A stretch of DNA of 25,641 nucleotides from CAZUZD01 sp964624465 (GTDB lineage: Bacteria; Planctomycetota; Planctomycetia; Isosphaerales; Isosphaeraceae), in NCBI GenBank assembly GCA_964624465.1, contig CAZUZD010000050.1:1-25641 (forward strand). The letters run 5' to 3'. The notes beneath the pieces are model-generated. The model made no database searches. It saw only the letters and a program-made list of their open reading frames with translations, and was not told the DNA's origin. Position numbers and translations under genes: made by a program. Below, one piece after another: positions 7,204 to 15,570 of this stretch (the stretch's first letter is position 1; every line of letters starts with the position of its first letter).

Positions 7204-7333
7204 CCAGTGGCGGCAGGACCGGGTGCCGCGGGTCGACCCGGGCCGGGATCGCCAGGCGCTTGCCATCGGCGGTCGACTGCGCGATCGTGGGTCGGCACGG
7301 ACCAGACCGATCGCGCGTGCGGAGTCGACGACC

Positions 7334-8611
7334 ATGCCCCCGATGCGTCCCGGGCTTGCGGCCCTCTTGACCGGCCTCCTGATCCTCGCGAGTCCCCCGC
7401 AGTCGCCGGCGCAGGGGCCGCCGGGGGCCGCGCTGACGGGGACGCCCGAGGGGTTCACGGCCCTGGCCAGCGGCGTGTGGGTGCAGCCGATCGGGACGTA
7501 CAGCGTCGAGCGGCTGAACGCGGTGCTGACGACCGAGCGGCAGGAGTTCGCGACGTTCCCCCAGGAGTTCCCGCCGGCGAAGTACCCGGTGGCGCTGTTC
7601 CGGGTGCGCTATCGCTCGGTGGTGCCCGAGTGGGACAACCGGCCGACGATCGCCTCGGGCCTGGTGGCGATCCCCCAGATGGGGCAGGCCGAGGGGGCCA
7701 CGCTGCCGGTGGTCTCGTACCAGCATGGCACGGTCTTCGGCAAGGATCAGGTGCCGAGCCGTCCGGACCAGTCGTACGAGACGCGGCTGGTGCTGGCGCA
7801 GTTCGCTGGCCAGGGCTACGCCGTGATCGCCGCTGACTACTTCGGCCGGGGCGACTCGACCGAGCCCGACAGCTACCTGGTGCGCGACAGCACCCGCCAG
7901 GCCTGCCTCGACATGCTCCTGGCCGGTCGCGCGGTGCTGACGGCCGAGCACGTCGAGCCCGGGGCGCTGTTCCTGAGCGGCTGGTCGCAGGGGGCCTGGT
8001 GCACGATGAGCTTCCTGAACAAGCTCGAGGCCCTGGAGATCCCGGTGACGGCCGCCGCCACGGCCGCGGCCTTCAACGACGTCTACGCCACCACCCAGCG
8101 CTGGCTGAACGCCCCCGAACCGACCGACGACGTCTTCCTGCCCGGCATCCTGGCCATCCAGCTTCACGCCTACCAGGCGTACTACCGGCTACCGGGTCTG
8201 GTCGAATCGGCCATCCAGCCGGCCTACCTGGCCGCGTCGCGGCAGCTCGCCACCGGCGACACCGGCTGGACGGAGTTCCGGGCGGCGACCCCGCCGACCC
8301 TGCGCGAGTTCATCCGCCCCGAGTTCCTGGCCGCCGGCGACGCCGCCACCGCCCGCTACTGGCAGATCCTCCAGGCCGACCCCGGCCACCGCTGGCGCCT
8401 CCGCACCCCGCTGCGCACCTACTACGGCGCCGCCGATCGGGCGTGCCCGCCGGCCATCGCCCAGCTGCCGGCGACGTATCAGCCGATCCTCGGCGGCGCC
8501 GCCGTGACCGCCGTCCCCGCCGGGGCCGACGCCGACCACCGCGGCGCCTTCCTCTTCGCCGTCGCCCACCAGAAGACCTGGTTCGACGAGCTCCGCGCCC
8601 GCCAGCCCTGA
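7334..8611 (+). CDS. Secreted alpha/beta hydrolase (lipase/esterase-like)
   Basis: This 425-residue protein starts at ATG 7334, with GGAG 9 nt upstream. Starting further upstream would take in repeat DNA. A signal peptide covers about residues 1-26 (LLTGLLILASPPQSPAQG). The alpha/beta hydrolase triad can be seen: the nucleophile elbow GWSQG (Ser218), Asp368 in YYGAADRACP and His402 in ADADHRG. HGT at 131-133 is the likely oxyanion-hole loop. The arrangement, with a large insert between Ser and Asp (about residues 235-350), resembles secreted lipases or proline-iminopeptidase-like hydrolases of the bacterial LIP type. The substrate cannot be read from sequence. It is followed by a small membrane protein 107 bp downstream. 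Confidence 0.88.
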   Translation: MPPMRPGLAALLTGLLILASPPQSPAQGPPGAALTGTPEGFTALASGVWVQPIGTYSVERLNAVLTTERQEFATFPQEFPPAKYPVALFRVRYRSVVPEWDNRPTIASGLVAIPQMGQAEGATLPVVSYQHGTVFGKDQVPSRPDQSYETRLVLAQFAGQGYAVIAADYFGRGDSTEPDSYLVRDSTRQACLDMLLAGRAVLTAEHVEPGALFLSGWSQGAWCTMSFLNKLEALEIPVTAAATAAAFNDVYATTQRWLNAPEPTDDVFLPGILAIQLHAYQAYYRLPGLVESAIQPAYLAASRQLATGDTGWTEFRAATPPTLREFIRPEFLAAGDAATARYWQILQADPGHRWRLRTPLRTYYGAADRACPPAIAQLPATYQPILGGAAVTAVPAGADADHRGAFLFAVAHQKTWFDELRARQP

Positions 8612-8718
8612 CCGGACCGGACCCCTTCATGGAGACTCACGCGCAGGTTGGCCTGGATTCGCTTTGCATCCCAAAGTACACTGCGGAGGCAAACCCGACG
8701 CTTACTCTGGAGGAAGGC

Positions 8719-9105
8719 ATGCCCACGAACCGGACCTTGCAGCGGCTGGCCGTCGCGCTGGCGATCGTCACGAGCCTGATCCTGATCTGGCTGAGCCTGG
8801 GGGTCGGCCTGATCGGCCGCGACGGGGCGCGGGCCAACGCGCTGTACTTCGGGGTGGTGGGCGTGGGGCTGGTGGGCGGCGTGCTGGCGCGGTTGCGGCC
8901 GGCGGGCATGGCGCGCACGCTGGTGGCGATGGCGGCTGTGCAGGCGGCGATCGGGCTGGTGGCGCTGGTCGCCGGCCTGGGCGTCCCGTACGACAGCCCG
9001 GCCAAGACGATCGCGCTCAACGGGTTCTTCGTGGCGATGTTCGCCGGCACCGCCTGGCTGTTCCACCGCGCCGCCGGGGCGCCAGCCGCGCCGGTGGCGG
9101 CCTGA
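8719..9105 (+). CDS. Small integral membrane protein of unknown function
   Basis: This 128-residue protein has the strongest ribosome site in the window (GGAGGAAGG just before ATG 8719). Four hydrophobic segments are visible at about residues 9-30, 42-57, 66-87 and 100-115, joined by short loops. A basic N-terminus and the pattern suggest a four-helix inner membrane protein. No family was recognised. The C-terminus is Ala/Pro rich. It converges on the antiporter gene with 12 bp between them. The 107 bp upstream hold no gene; a TACACT box occurs there but no matching -35 was found. Confidence 0.8.
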   Translation: MPTNRTLQRLAVALAIVTSLILIWLSLGVGLIGRDGARANALYFGVVGVGLVGGVLARLRPAGMARTLVAMAAVQAAIGLVALVAGLGVPYDSPAKTIALNGFFVAMFAGTAWLFHRAAGAPAAPVAA

Positions 9106-9117
9106 CCCGCCGGGGGC

Positions 9118-10602
9118 TCACGCGGTGGCCGGCCCGGTCCGGAGCCGCACGAGGGCCAGCAGCGGCACGGTCATGAGCGTGGTCGCGATCGCCATCAGGA
9201 CCATGATCGCGAAGAGCTTGGGCGTGATCACGCCGATCTCCAGGCCGAGGGTCAGCAGGACCAGCTCCATCAGGCCGCGGGCGTTCATGAGGACGCCCAC
9301 GGCGGTCGACTCGCGCCAGGGGATGCCCGCGGCGCGGCTGGCCAGGGCGGTGCCGCCGAGCTTGCCGGCCATCGCGGTGGCGATGACCAGGGCGCAGACG
9401 AGCCAGTCGGCGCGGGTGGTGAGGGCGCCCAGGTCGGTCCGCACGCCGGCGTAGGCGAAGAACAGGGGCACCAGCAGCACCTGGAGCAGGTCGATGAACC
9501 GGGCCCGCAGCGCGGCCCGGAGCTCGGGGTCCTCGGGCATGACGGCGCCGGCGACGAACGCGCCGAAGAGGGCGTGGACCTCGAGCCACTCGGTGGCCAC
9601 CGCCGAGCCGAGCACGAACACGAGCAGCGCGGTCAGGACGTTCGGGCCCAGCGGCGGCGGGCCGGCGGCGAACCGGGCGCAGTGCCAGGCCCAGAACCGC
9701 CGCAGGACGGGCCGGATGACCAGGAGCATGGCCGCCAGGTAGAGCACCAGGCCCAGCAGCGAGCCGGCGAGCGAGCCCGCGGTGGGCGCCGTGCCGTCGC
9801 GGGCGAGCGCGACGACGACGGCCATCACCAGCCAGGCGGTGACGTCGGCCACCGCCGCCGAGGCCATGACCAGGGCGCCGAAGGCCGTGCGCGCCAGCGC
9901 GTGCTCCTCCAGGATCCGCGCCAGCACCGGCAGGGCCGTGATGCTCAGGGCACAGGCCATGAACAGGGCGAACGGCGCGAAGTCGGTCACCCGGGTGCCG
10001 AAGTCGCGGTACAGCGCCAGGCCCAGCAGGGCCCCGAGGAACATCGGCACGGCGATGCCCGCGTGGCTGACCAGCACCGCCTGCCGCCCGCGCGCCGCCA
10101 GCTCGCGAAGCTGGAGCTCCAGGCCGACCAGGAACATGAACAGCACCAGGCCGATCTGGCTGAGCGCGTTCAGGAACCGCGTGGTGCCGGGCGGGAACAG
10201 CCACCCATAGGCCCCGGGCGCCACCAGGCCCAGCAGCGAGGGGCCCAGCAGCAGGCCGGCGAGCATCTCTCCCACCACCTGCGGCTGGCCGAACCGCCGC
10301 AGCGCCAGGCCGGTCAGCCGCGCCACGCCGATGATCACGATGATCTGGGTCAGGAACACCGGCAGCCGCAGCACCACCAGCTCCGCCGGCACGATCGACC
10401 GCGCCGCCGGCGCCGGCGCGGTGTCCGGCCTGGGCAGGCCCGACCCCAGCTGCAGGACCAGCAGCAGGCCCACGATCGGCAGCACCACCAGGGCCAGGTA
10501 CGCGAGCGCCGACCGCCGGCCGGTCACGACGGCGTCGAGCGGGCCGGGACCGACTTCGGACCGGGGCAGAGAGGGGATCGTGACGGCTGTGCGGGACCGC
10601 AT
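9118..10602 (-). CDS. Cation:proton antiporter, CPA2-type
   Basis: This 494-residue membrane protein (start at ATG 10602; an alternative ATG at 10668 would add 22 residues) has about 12-13 hydrophobic segments. It matches the Na+/H+ exchanger fold (PF00999), with FGQPQVVGEMLAGLLLGPSL in the first core helices, GLVLFMFLVGLEL, and FGAFVAGAVMP. An extra N-terminal membrane segment (LAYLALVVLPIVGLLLVLQL) and a linker precede the core. Unlike KefB/KefC it has no C-terminal TrkA-N/RCK domain and ends soon after the last helix (VPLLALVRLRTGPATA). It should exchange Na+ or K+ for H+ across the cytoplasmic membrane. Ion specificity cannot be read. No clear Shine-Dalgarno site precedes the start. Confidence 0.9.
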   Translation of the reverse strand: MRSRTAVTIPSLPRSEVGPGPLDAVVTGRRSALAYLALVVLPIVGLLLVLQLGSGLPRPDTAPAPAARSIVPAELVVLRLPVFLTQIIVIIGVARLTGLALRRFGQPQVVGEMLAGLLLGPSLLGLVAPGAYGWLFPPGTTRFLNALSQIGLVLFMFLVGLELQLRELAARGRQAVLVSHAGIAVPMFLGALLGLALYRDFGTRVTDFAPFALFMACALSITALPVLARILEEHALARTAFGALVMASAAVADVTAWLVMAVVVALARDGTAPTAGSLAGSLLGLVLYLAAMLLVIRPVLRRFWAWHCARFAAGPPPLGPNVLTALLVFVLGSAVATEWLEVHALFGAFVAGAVMPEDPELRAALRARFIDLLQVLLVPLFFAYAGVRTDLGALTTRADWLVCALVIATAMAGKLGGTALASRAAGIPWRESTAVGVLMNARGLMELVLLTLGLEIGVITPKLFAIMVLMAIATTLMTVPLLALVRLRTGPATA

Positions 10603-10726
10603 GGGGAGGCCTGGAGGGTCGGCAGTGGGGAATCCGCCGAGGCGGCCGCCAGCGGATGCCAGCGGCATCCGACGCAGTCCGGGCGACTTTACGGCAGCTG
10701 GCGCCGCGAGTCCAGGAGCCTGGCGG

Positions 10727-11479
10727 TCAGCGGCCCTGCGCGTCGGCCATCGCGAGCAGGGCGCCGGTGGAGCGCCGGATGTTGCGGGCGACGTCGACCA
10801 GCAGGAACACCGGCGCCGTCAGCAGCAGGGCCACCGCCAGCACGACCCCCGAGCTGACCAGGCCCGAGATCAGCCCCCAGAGCTCCGAGGCCCGGGGCGA
10901 CCCGTCGGGCAGCGGCAATGGCGCCAGCGGCCCGCGGCCGGCCAGGCCGCCCAGAACCAGTCCCAGCACCACCGTGAACTGCAACGCCGCCAGGCCCACC
11001 ACGATCAGGGCCGCCAGGTGCAGCACCTGGTAGAACCACGGCTCGGTCCGCAGGCCGGTCGCCGGGACCGGCGCCGTCGCGGCCCGCGCCGCCCGGCGAT
11101 CACGCCCGCGACCGCTCGACCCGGCCGGCTCGGCCTCGATCGGCGCGGCCTCCGGCACGACGGCGGCCGCCCCGCGCGGCGGCGGCTCGGACTCGGGCTC
11201 GATCCGCAGGTTCAATGCCGCCAGGTCGAGCGCCGGCCCCTCGGCCGCCTCGGACTCCGCCTTGCGCCCCAGCGGCGGCGGGATCGGGACCGGGGCCACC
11301 GTCGGGATCGCCGCCGGTGCGGGTGCAGGGGCCGGCGGCGGGACCGCGACGGTGGCGGGCGGTTCGAGGTCGGGCACGCGCACGACGGCGGCGCACTCCG
11401 GGCAGCGGGCCTTCTTGCCGGCGTAGTCGTCGCGGACCCGGAACTTGCGGCCGCACTGGCACTGGAACTCTCGGGGCAT
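10727..11479 (-). CDS. Zinc-ribbon membrane protein
   Basis: This 250-residue protein starts at ATG 11479 with GGGGAG about 10 nt upstream. The N-terminus is a compact zinc ribbon: Cys7 and Cys9 in FQCQCGRKF, Cys26 and Cys29 in ARCPEC. Residues about 38-135 are Pro/Ala-rich and probably disordered. Two membrane segments follow (about residues 148-172 and 196-226), then a short basic, cytoplasmic-like tail (DVARNIRRSTGALL). This layout of FQCQCGRKFRV ribbon, Pro-rich linker and C-terminal helices is common among planctomycete proteins of unknown role. It begins 60 bp after the cytochrome gene ends on the same strand, so the two are probably one operon. Confidence 0.82.
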   Translation of the reverse strand: MPREFQCQCGRKFRVRDDYAGKKARCPECAAVVRVPDLEPPATVAVPPPAPAPAPAAIPTVAPVPIPPPLGRKAESEAAEGPALDLAALNLRIEPESEPPPRGAAAVVPEAAPIEAEPAGSSGRGRDRRAARAATAPVPATGLRTEPWFYQVLHLAALIVVGLAALQFTVVLGLVLGGLAGRGPLAPLPLPDGSPRASELWGLISGLVSSGVVLAVALLLTAPVFLLVDVARNIRRSTGALLAMADAQGR

Positions 11480-11539
11480 CGCAGCGTCGCTCCCCAGGGC
11501 GACGCGACCGGGCCTCGGGCCGGACGGCCCCGGGCTCAC

Positions 11540-13084
11540 TCAGCGGTCGCGATCCGCGCGGATGTAATGGTCGGTGAACTCGGTGTGCTCGGCCGGGTTC
11601 GGCACCCGGGGCATGTGGCAGGTGATGCAGTCGGCAGTCGGGTTCACCGGGCAGGGCGCCCCGTGGCCGGTGGCGACCGGGTCGGGCGCGGGCGACCCGG
11701 CCGGCGGCGCGGTGTGACAGCCCAGGCAGGTGGTCACGTAGGTGGCGGTGTCGGTCGAGGCGTCGCGGTGCGGGTTGTGGCAGGTCACGCAGCTCATCCG
11801 GCCGCCGCTGCCGGTGTAGCAGCGGCTCTGCGGCAGCCGGAGCGCCTGCTGGCGGGCCAGCGACGGGTCGTCGTCGGCCAGCGTCTGGCCGCGGGGCGGC
11901 CGGTGGCACTGGCCGCAGAGCTCGGTGATCTGCGCGGCGCTGGCCAGCTTCGGGCGGGCAATCAGGAGGTCGTCGAGCTTCGCGGCCACCGCCAGCTCGT
12001 GCAGCCCCGCCGGCCCGTGGCACCGCTCGCAGCTGATCCCGCGATCCACCGGCCGCGCCGGCGCCCCGGGCCCGCCGCTGGCCAGCCGGGTGGAGTGGCA
12101 GCCCAGGCAGTCGACCAGCGAGTCGGTCATCCGCAGGCCGACGTGCTCGCCGGGCTCGCGGATCTCGCCGGGGGCCTGGGGCGTGACGTGCGGCTCGCGG
12201 TCGTGGTCAAACAGGGACATCCGGCACAGCCGCGCCTGGCCGTTCTCGTCCAGGCCGATGAAGCTCACCCCCCGGTCGCCCGAGCCCACGGCGTACGCCA
12301 GCAGCGCCTGGTACGTGGCCCCGCCGCTCGTGACGTCGAGCCGCATCACGTCGCCGTCGCGGCGGTAGGCGTGCGTGACCCCCGGCAGGCTGGGGTCGGG
12401 CACGGGAGCCTCGGGGAAGTGGACCGTGGCGACCTCGGCGCCGGCGCGGAGGGTGCGGGCGTGTCGGCTGGCGTGCTGGTCGCGGACGATCGCGGCGTGG
12501 CAGCGGGCGCACGAGTCCGAGCCCGCCAGCGGCGCCGGCTCGGGCCGGGTCGGGTCGTCGGCGCCCGCGTCGCCGGCGTCGGCCAGCGCGGCGGCGGCGG
12601 CGGTCGCGTCGCCGGCCTGCAGCAGGGCGCGGGCCAGCAGCCCGCTCGACCCGGCATCCGGGCCCCGGGCGAGCAATTCCTTCAGGGCGGCGACGGCCTG
12701 GGTGCCCTGCCCGGCCTCGAGCTGTCCCCGGGCGGCCGAGAGCGTGCGCTCGCGCGCGGCCACGGCGGCGTCGACCGGCTGGGGCCCCTGCGCGCGCAGG
12801 CGGCCGAGGATGCGCTCCTTGAGCGCGGCGGCCCGGGCGTCGCCGGGCGCCTGGGCGAGCGCCTCGTTGGCGGCCAGCAGCGCGGCCCCCACGCGGTTGG
12901 CCGCCAGGGCCAGCTCCCCCTGCTCCACCAGGCCGCCGGCCCCGCCGCCGCCCCGGGGCCCGATCGACCACGCCAGGGCGGCGGCCGTCAGCAGCAGGGC
13001 GAGCAGGCCCAGGAACCGCACCAGGGCGCCCCGCGTCGGGCCCCACTCGGGCGCATTGCGCTCCCCCTCGGTCCGGTCGATCAC
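11540..13084 (-). CDS. Heptaheme cytochrome c with helical-repeat N-terminus
   Basis: The start is placed at GTG 13084, 7 nt after GGAGG; the open frame extends to TTG 13210 without support. The 514-residue product has one membrane anchor (about residues 19-40), then an Ala-rich helical region (50-175) resembling TPR-like repeats. Seven heme c sites (CxxCH) follow: CARCH 192, CLGCH 326, CERCH 352, CGQCH 390, CVTCH 432, CLGCH 453 and CITCH 486. The first stands apart; the other six cluster in the last 190 residues, as in cytochrome c554-type multiheme modules. It should be a membrane-anchored periplasmic electron carrier or reductase. No catalytic subunit partner is visible; the next gene is the zinc-ribbon protein. 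Confidence 0.92.
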   Translation of the reverse strand: MIDRTEGERNAPEWGPTRGALVRFLGLLALLLTAAALAWSIGPRGGGGAGGLVEQGELALAANRVGAALLAANEALAQAPGDARAAALKERILGRLRAQGPQPVDAAVAARERTLSAARGQLEAGQGTQAVAALKELLARGPDAGSSGLLARALLQAGDATAAAAALADAGDAGADDPTRPEPAPLAGSDSCARCHAAIVRDQHASRHARTLRAGAEVATVHFPEAPVPDPSLPGVTHAYRRDGDVMRLDVTSGGATYQALLAYAVGSGDRGVSFIGLDENGQARLCRMSLFDHDREPHVTPQAPGEIREPGEHVGLRMTDSLVDCLGCHSTRLASGGPGAPARPVDRGISCERCHGPAGLHELAVAAKLDDLLIARPKLASAAQITELCGQCHRPPRGQTLADDDPSLARQQALRLPQSRCYTGSGGRMSCVTCHNPHRDASTDTATYVTTCLGCHTAPPAGSPAPDPVATGHGAPCPVNPTADCITCHMPRVPNPAEHTEFTDHYIRADRDR

Positions 13085-13164
13085 GGCCACGCCTCCCGGC
13101 CGGCCCCCGGCGGCGGGCGCATCGAGGCCGCCCGGCCCGGGGCCCTGGCATTGCCCCCGGGCCG

Positions 13165-13170
13165 ATTCTA
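13165..13170 (-). promoter_or_regulatory. Possible -10 box for the cytochrome gene
   Basis: TAGAAT on the minus strand is an almost perfect -10 hexamer in otherwise G+C-only DNA, about 80 bp before the GTG start. I found no good -35 at 16-18 bp, so the promoter call is tentative. Confidence 0.3.
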
Positions 13171-13220
13171 GCCGGCCCGCGGGCGCGGCGGCGACGGGCG
13201 GCCGGCGCAATCGTCGGCGA

Positions 13221-13700
13221 TCAGAAGACCAGCGCCGGGTCGACCGCCGGTGCCTGGGCCGGCTCGGGCACCGGCAGCGGGGCCTTGGCGATCAGCACCG
13301 GGCGGTTCGAGCGCCGCAGCACCTGCTCGGCCACGCTGCCCATCAGCAGCCGGCCGATCGCGCCCCGGCCGTGGCTGCCGACGACGACCAGGTCGGCGGC
13401 CACCTGATCGGCGGCGTGGAGGATCTCATCGGCCGGGTCTCCCTGGGCCAGCAGGGTCACGACCGGCTCCTTGAGGTCCGGGCCGTCGAGCCGCCCCCGC
13501 ACCTGCTCCAGGGCCGCGCGGTCGGCGTCGAGGTCCAGCGGGGCGACCATGCCCCCCTCGGGCAGGAACAGGTTGGGCGCCACGTAGAGCACGACCAGCC
13601 GGCTGCCGTGATCGCGGGCCAGGCCACGGGCGGCGCGGAGGGCGGCGGTGGTGCCGTCGGAGAAGTCGGTGGCGCAGAGGATCGTCTGGATCGGGACCAT
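13221..13700 (-). CDS. Universal stress protein UspA family (1)
   Basis: This 159-residue single-domain protein starts at ATG 13700 with GGGAGG 7 nt upstream. It begins IQTILCATDFSDGTTAALRA, the usual first strand and helix of the Usp fold. It contains the ATP-binding signature G-x2-G-x9-G-S in GSHGRGAIGRLLMGSVAE, so it should be an ATP-binding (UspFG/MJ0577-type) member. A short Pro/Ala-rich tail follows. Usp proteins are cytoplasmic and respond to starvation or oxidative stress. It is the second gene of a pair, 102 bp behind another Usp gene and probably on the same transcript. Confidence 0.93.
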   Translation of the reverse strand: MVPIQTILCATDFSDGTTAALRAARGLARDHGSRLVVLYVAPNLFLPEGGMVAPLDLDADRAALEQVRGRLDGPDLKEPVVTLLAQGDPADEILHAADQVAADLVVVGSHGRGAIGRLLMGSVAEQVLRRSNRPVLIAKAPLPVPEPAQAPAVDPALVF

Positions 13701-13802
13701 GGCCAGGCCTCCCGGGGTGCGACTGTCGCGGGACGCGACGGGCCGCGCCGGACTGGGGATGCGGGTCGGGACGGGAACCGGAACCGGGTGGACCGGGGCG
13801 GC

Positions 13803-14294
13803 TCAGGCGTGGGCCGCGTGGGCGCGGGCCGAGGCGTCGGCGCCGCGCTCGTCGAGGTCGGTGCGCGGGTCGCGCAGGGCCAGCACCGGGCAGTGGGCCC
13901 GCCGCAGCACGGCCTCGGCCACGCTGCCGGTCAGGAGCCGGGCCAGACCGCGGCGGCCGTGGGTGCCGAGCACGATCAGGTCGGCCCCGAGCCCCTCGGC
14001 CCGGTCCACGATCTCCGTCGCCGGCGGGCCCTCGACCACCTCGTAATCGCAGGCGATCGGCCGGCCGGGCGCGTACTCGGCCCGGAGCCGCTCGACCAGC
14101 AACGGCCGCAGCGCGGCCGGATCGGGCACCGGCAGGGCCACGCCCAGCTCGCCGGCCACCGAGGTCGGCTCGACGACGTGCAGCAGGTGCAGCCGGCTCT
14201 GGCCCGGATGGGCCAGCGCGCAGGCGACCTCGAAGGCCCGGTGCGAGGCGATCGAGAAGTCGGCCGCCAGCAGGATTTTTCGGAAGGCGGGCAT
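13803..14294 (-). CDS. Universal stress protein UspA family (2)
   Basis: This 163-residue Usp-fold protein starts at ATG 14294 with GGGAG 8 nt upstream; the longer frame to 14543 runs past the promoter and is unlikely. It begins FRKILLAADFSIASHRAFEV and carries the nucleotide-binding signature GTHGRRGLARLLTGSVAE. Sequence around the ATP site is similar to the next gene, but the two differ strongly elsewhere, so they are old paralogues and not a recent duplication. It is the promoter-proximal gene. The C-terminus has an Ala/His-rich tail (SARAHAAHA). Confidence 0.92.
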   Translation of the reverse strand: MPAFRKILLAADFSIASHRAFEVACALAHPGQSRLHLLHVVEPTSVAGELGVALPVPDPAALRPLLVERLRAEYAPGRPIACDYEVVEGPPATEIVDRAEGLGADLIVLGTHGRRGLARLLTGSVAEAVLRRAHCPVLALRDPRTDLDERGADASARAHAAHA

Positions 14295-14514
14295 CGGGTG
14301 ATCTCCCTCGATCCGCCGACCCCACGCCCACGATCCCAGGACGGACCCCCGGGGCGACGGGTCTGGCTCCGGCCCACGGCCTCGCCACGATCGCGGAGGC
14401 CGCGACCGCGGAAACGCCAATGGCCCCACCACGAGCCGGCGCAAATTGCCGTCCGCAGCAGGGCCATCACGACCGCAGCACCAGCACCCGTCAGGAGTGG
14501 CTGATCTGTCCCTG

Positions 14515-14543
14515 ATCCTAAAACGGTCCGAACCCGGCGTCAA
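14515..14543 (-). promoter_or_regulatory. Sigma70-type promoter of the Usp gene pair
   Basis: On the minus strand TTGACG (14538-14543), a 17-bp spacer and TAGGAT (14515-14520) form one of the best promoter matches in the window. Transcription would begin near 14508, leaving a leader of about 210 nt before the ATG at 14294. I see no gene in that leader. Confidence 0.65.
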
Positions 14544-14600
14544 GCCAGGACATCGACACCCCCCGAAATCACCGGGGCATGCTGCGACCGGAAATGCGAC

Positions 14601-14628
14601 AGGGCCAGCGTCCTGCGACGCTGGCCCT
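14601..14628 (-). terminator. 12-bp hairpin downstream of tRNA-Met copy 2
   Basis: AGGGCCAGCGTC (14601-14612) is the exact complement of 14617-14628 around a four-base loop. It lies 35 bp past the tRNA 3' end. On the minus strand it is followed by GTCGCATTTCCGG, which shares CATTTCCGG with the sequence after the hairpin of tRNA copy 1. Confidence 0.75.
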
Positions 14629-14663
14629 GGGAGATTCGCACGGGTCGCGTGAGACCCCGAAAA

Positions 14664-14736
14664 TTGCGCCGGCAGGAATCGAACCTGCGACCTCCAGGTT
14701 ATGAGCCTGGCGAGCTAACCGCTGCTCCACGGCGCA
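14664..14736 (-). tRNA. tRNA-Met(CAT), initiator-like, copy 2
   Basis: Same 73-nt cloverleaf as the copy at 5717, with anticodon CAT, discriminator A and no encoded CCA. The only differences are in the outer T-stem pair: here GCAGG/CCTGC (G49:C65), there ACAGG/CCTGT (A49:U65). The change is compensatory, so both copies stay folded and are probably functional. It again shows A11:U24 with A29:U41 and a T1:A72 first pair. Confidence 0.95.
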
Positions 14737-14741
14737 CTGCA

Positions 14742-14770
14742 AATGTACGGGAATGCAGGGCGACACGCAA
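14742..14770 (-). promoter_or_regulatory. Promoter of tRNA-Met copy 2
   Basis: On the minus strand TTGCGT (14765-14770), a 17-bp spacer and TACATT (14742-14747) form a good promoter. Its -10 ends only 5 nt before the mature tRNA, the same layout as for copy 1. Confidence 0.55.
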
Positions 14771-14806
14771 GGGGGCAGCGGCGGGCGCGGGTCAGATGGT
14801 GGCGGC

Positions 14807-15358
14807 TCAGGCGCCGGTGGGGACGGCGGTGCCAGCGGCGATGGTCGAGACCAGGAAGCCGTTGACCGAGGCGGCGATCCGCACGGCGTCGTGCACCTGC
14901 TCCTCGCTGTGCCCCTCCTTGCGGAGGCTCTCCTCGTGCGAGCGGATGCAGACCTCGCAGCCGGCCAGCGCGGCACAGGCCATCGAGCAGAGCTCGAAGA
15001 GCCCCTTGCTCGTCGCCGGGCGGGCCATGCGGCTCATCCGCAGGCCGGCGGCCCGCTGCTGGTACGACTCCTTGCCGATCATGTGGCGGAACCGGTAGTA
15101 AACCGTGTTCATCGCCATCAGGCCGGCGGCGGCGCGGGCGTCGGCCTGGGTCGCCTCGTCGAGGTGCGCCCGGCCCTCGGCGGTGATCGCCTGCGCCAGC
15201 TCGGGCGACCGCAGGAACAGCGCCGAGGCCAGCGCCACCGCGTACCGCTCGGTCTCGCTCAGGCTGCCCGAGCTGAGCACCGAGCCCAGGTTCAGCCGCA
15301 GGTCCTTCAGCTCGTCACCCAGCGAATTCTTGAGCGTTTCCAGGTCGTCGTGGGCCAT
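14807..15358 (-). CDS. ahpD: Alkylhydroperoxidase AhpD (carboxymuconolactone decarboxylase family)
   Basis: This 183-residue protein starts at ATG 15358 (GGAGA 8 nt upstream; the ATG at 15385 is less well placed). The AhpD active site is intact in GCEVCIRSHEE: Cys134 and Cys137 form the CxxC, with His141 and, upstream, Glu122 in FELCSMAC. These match Glu118, Cys130, Cys133 and His137 of the Mycobacterium tuberculosis enzyme with a constant offset of 4. AhpD regenerates reduced AhpC using lipoylated dehydrogenase components, replacing AhpF. Consistent with this, the peroxiredoxin gene is immediately upstream on the same strand. The two are separated by 294 bp containing a large hairpin. Confidence 0.93.
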   Translation of the reverse strand: MAHDDLETLKNSLGDELKDLRLNLGSVLSSGSLSETERYAVALASALFLRSPELAQAITAEGRAHLDEATQADARAAAGLMAMNTVYYRFRHMIGKESYQQRAAGLRMSRMARPATSKGLFELCSMACAALAGCEVCIRSHEESLRKEGHSEEQVHDAVRIAASVNGFLVSTIAAGTAVPTGA

Positions 15359-15570
15359 CGGGCGGGTCTCCGGGAGAGGGGACATGGGGGCGTGCGAGGG
15401 ATCAGCTTCGGGTCACAATCGCGGGGCGTACGGCCACCGCGCCACCGGCCAGCGGCAGCTTCGACGGGCCCGGCCGCGGCGGCTGGCCCGCGCCCGGCCC
15501 GGGGCCGGGGACGGCGGGTGGCCCGGGTCGCACCGGCGACCCGGACGGATCGACCCCTCGGGGTCGGGGG

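Noticed and set aside
13085..13210. A TTG start at 13210 for the heptaheme cytochrome
   Set aside because: It adds 42 Gly/Pro/Ala-rich residues before the membrane anchor and has no ribosome site, whereas GTG 13084 has GGAGG at 7 nt.
13221..14294. Recent tandem duplication of the Usp gene
   Set aside because: The two proteins align only at the fold signatures and differ through most of their length, so the duplication is old or the pair assembled independently.
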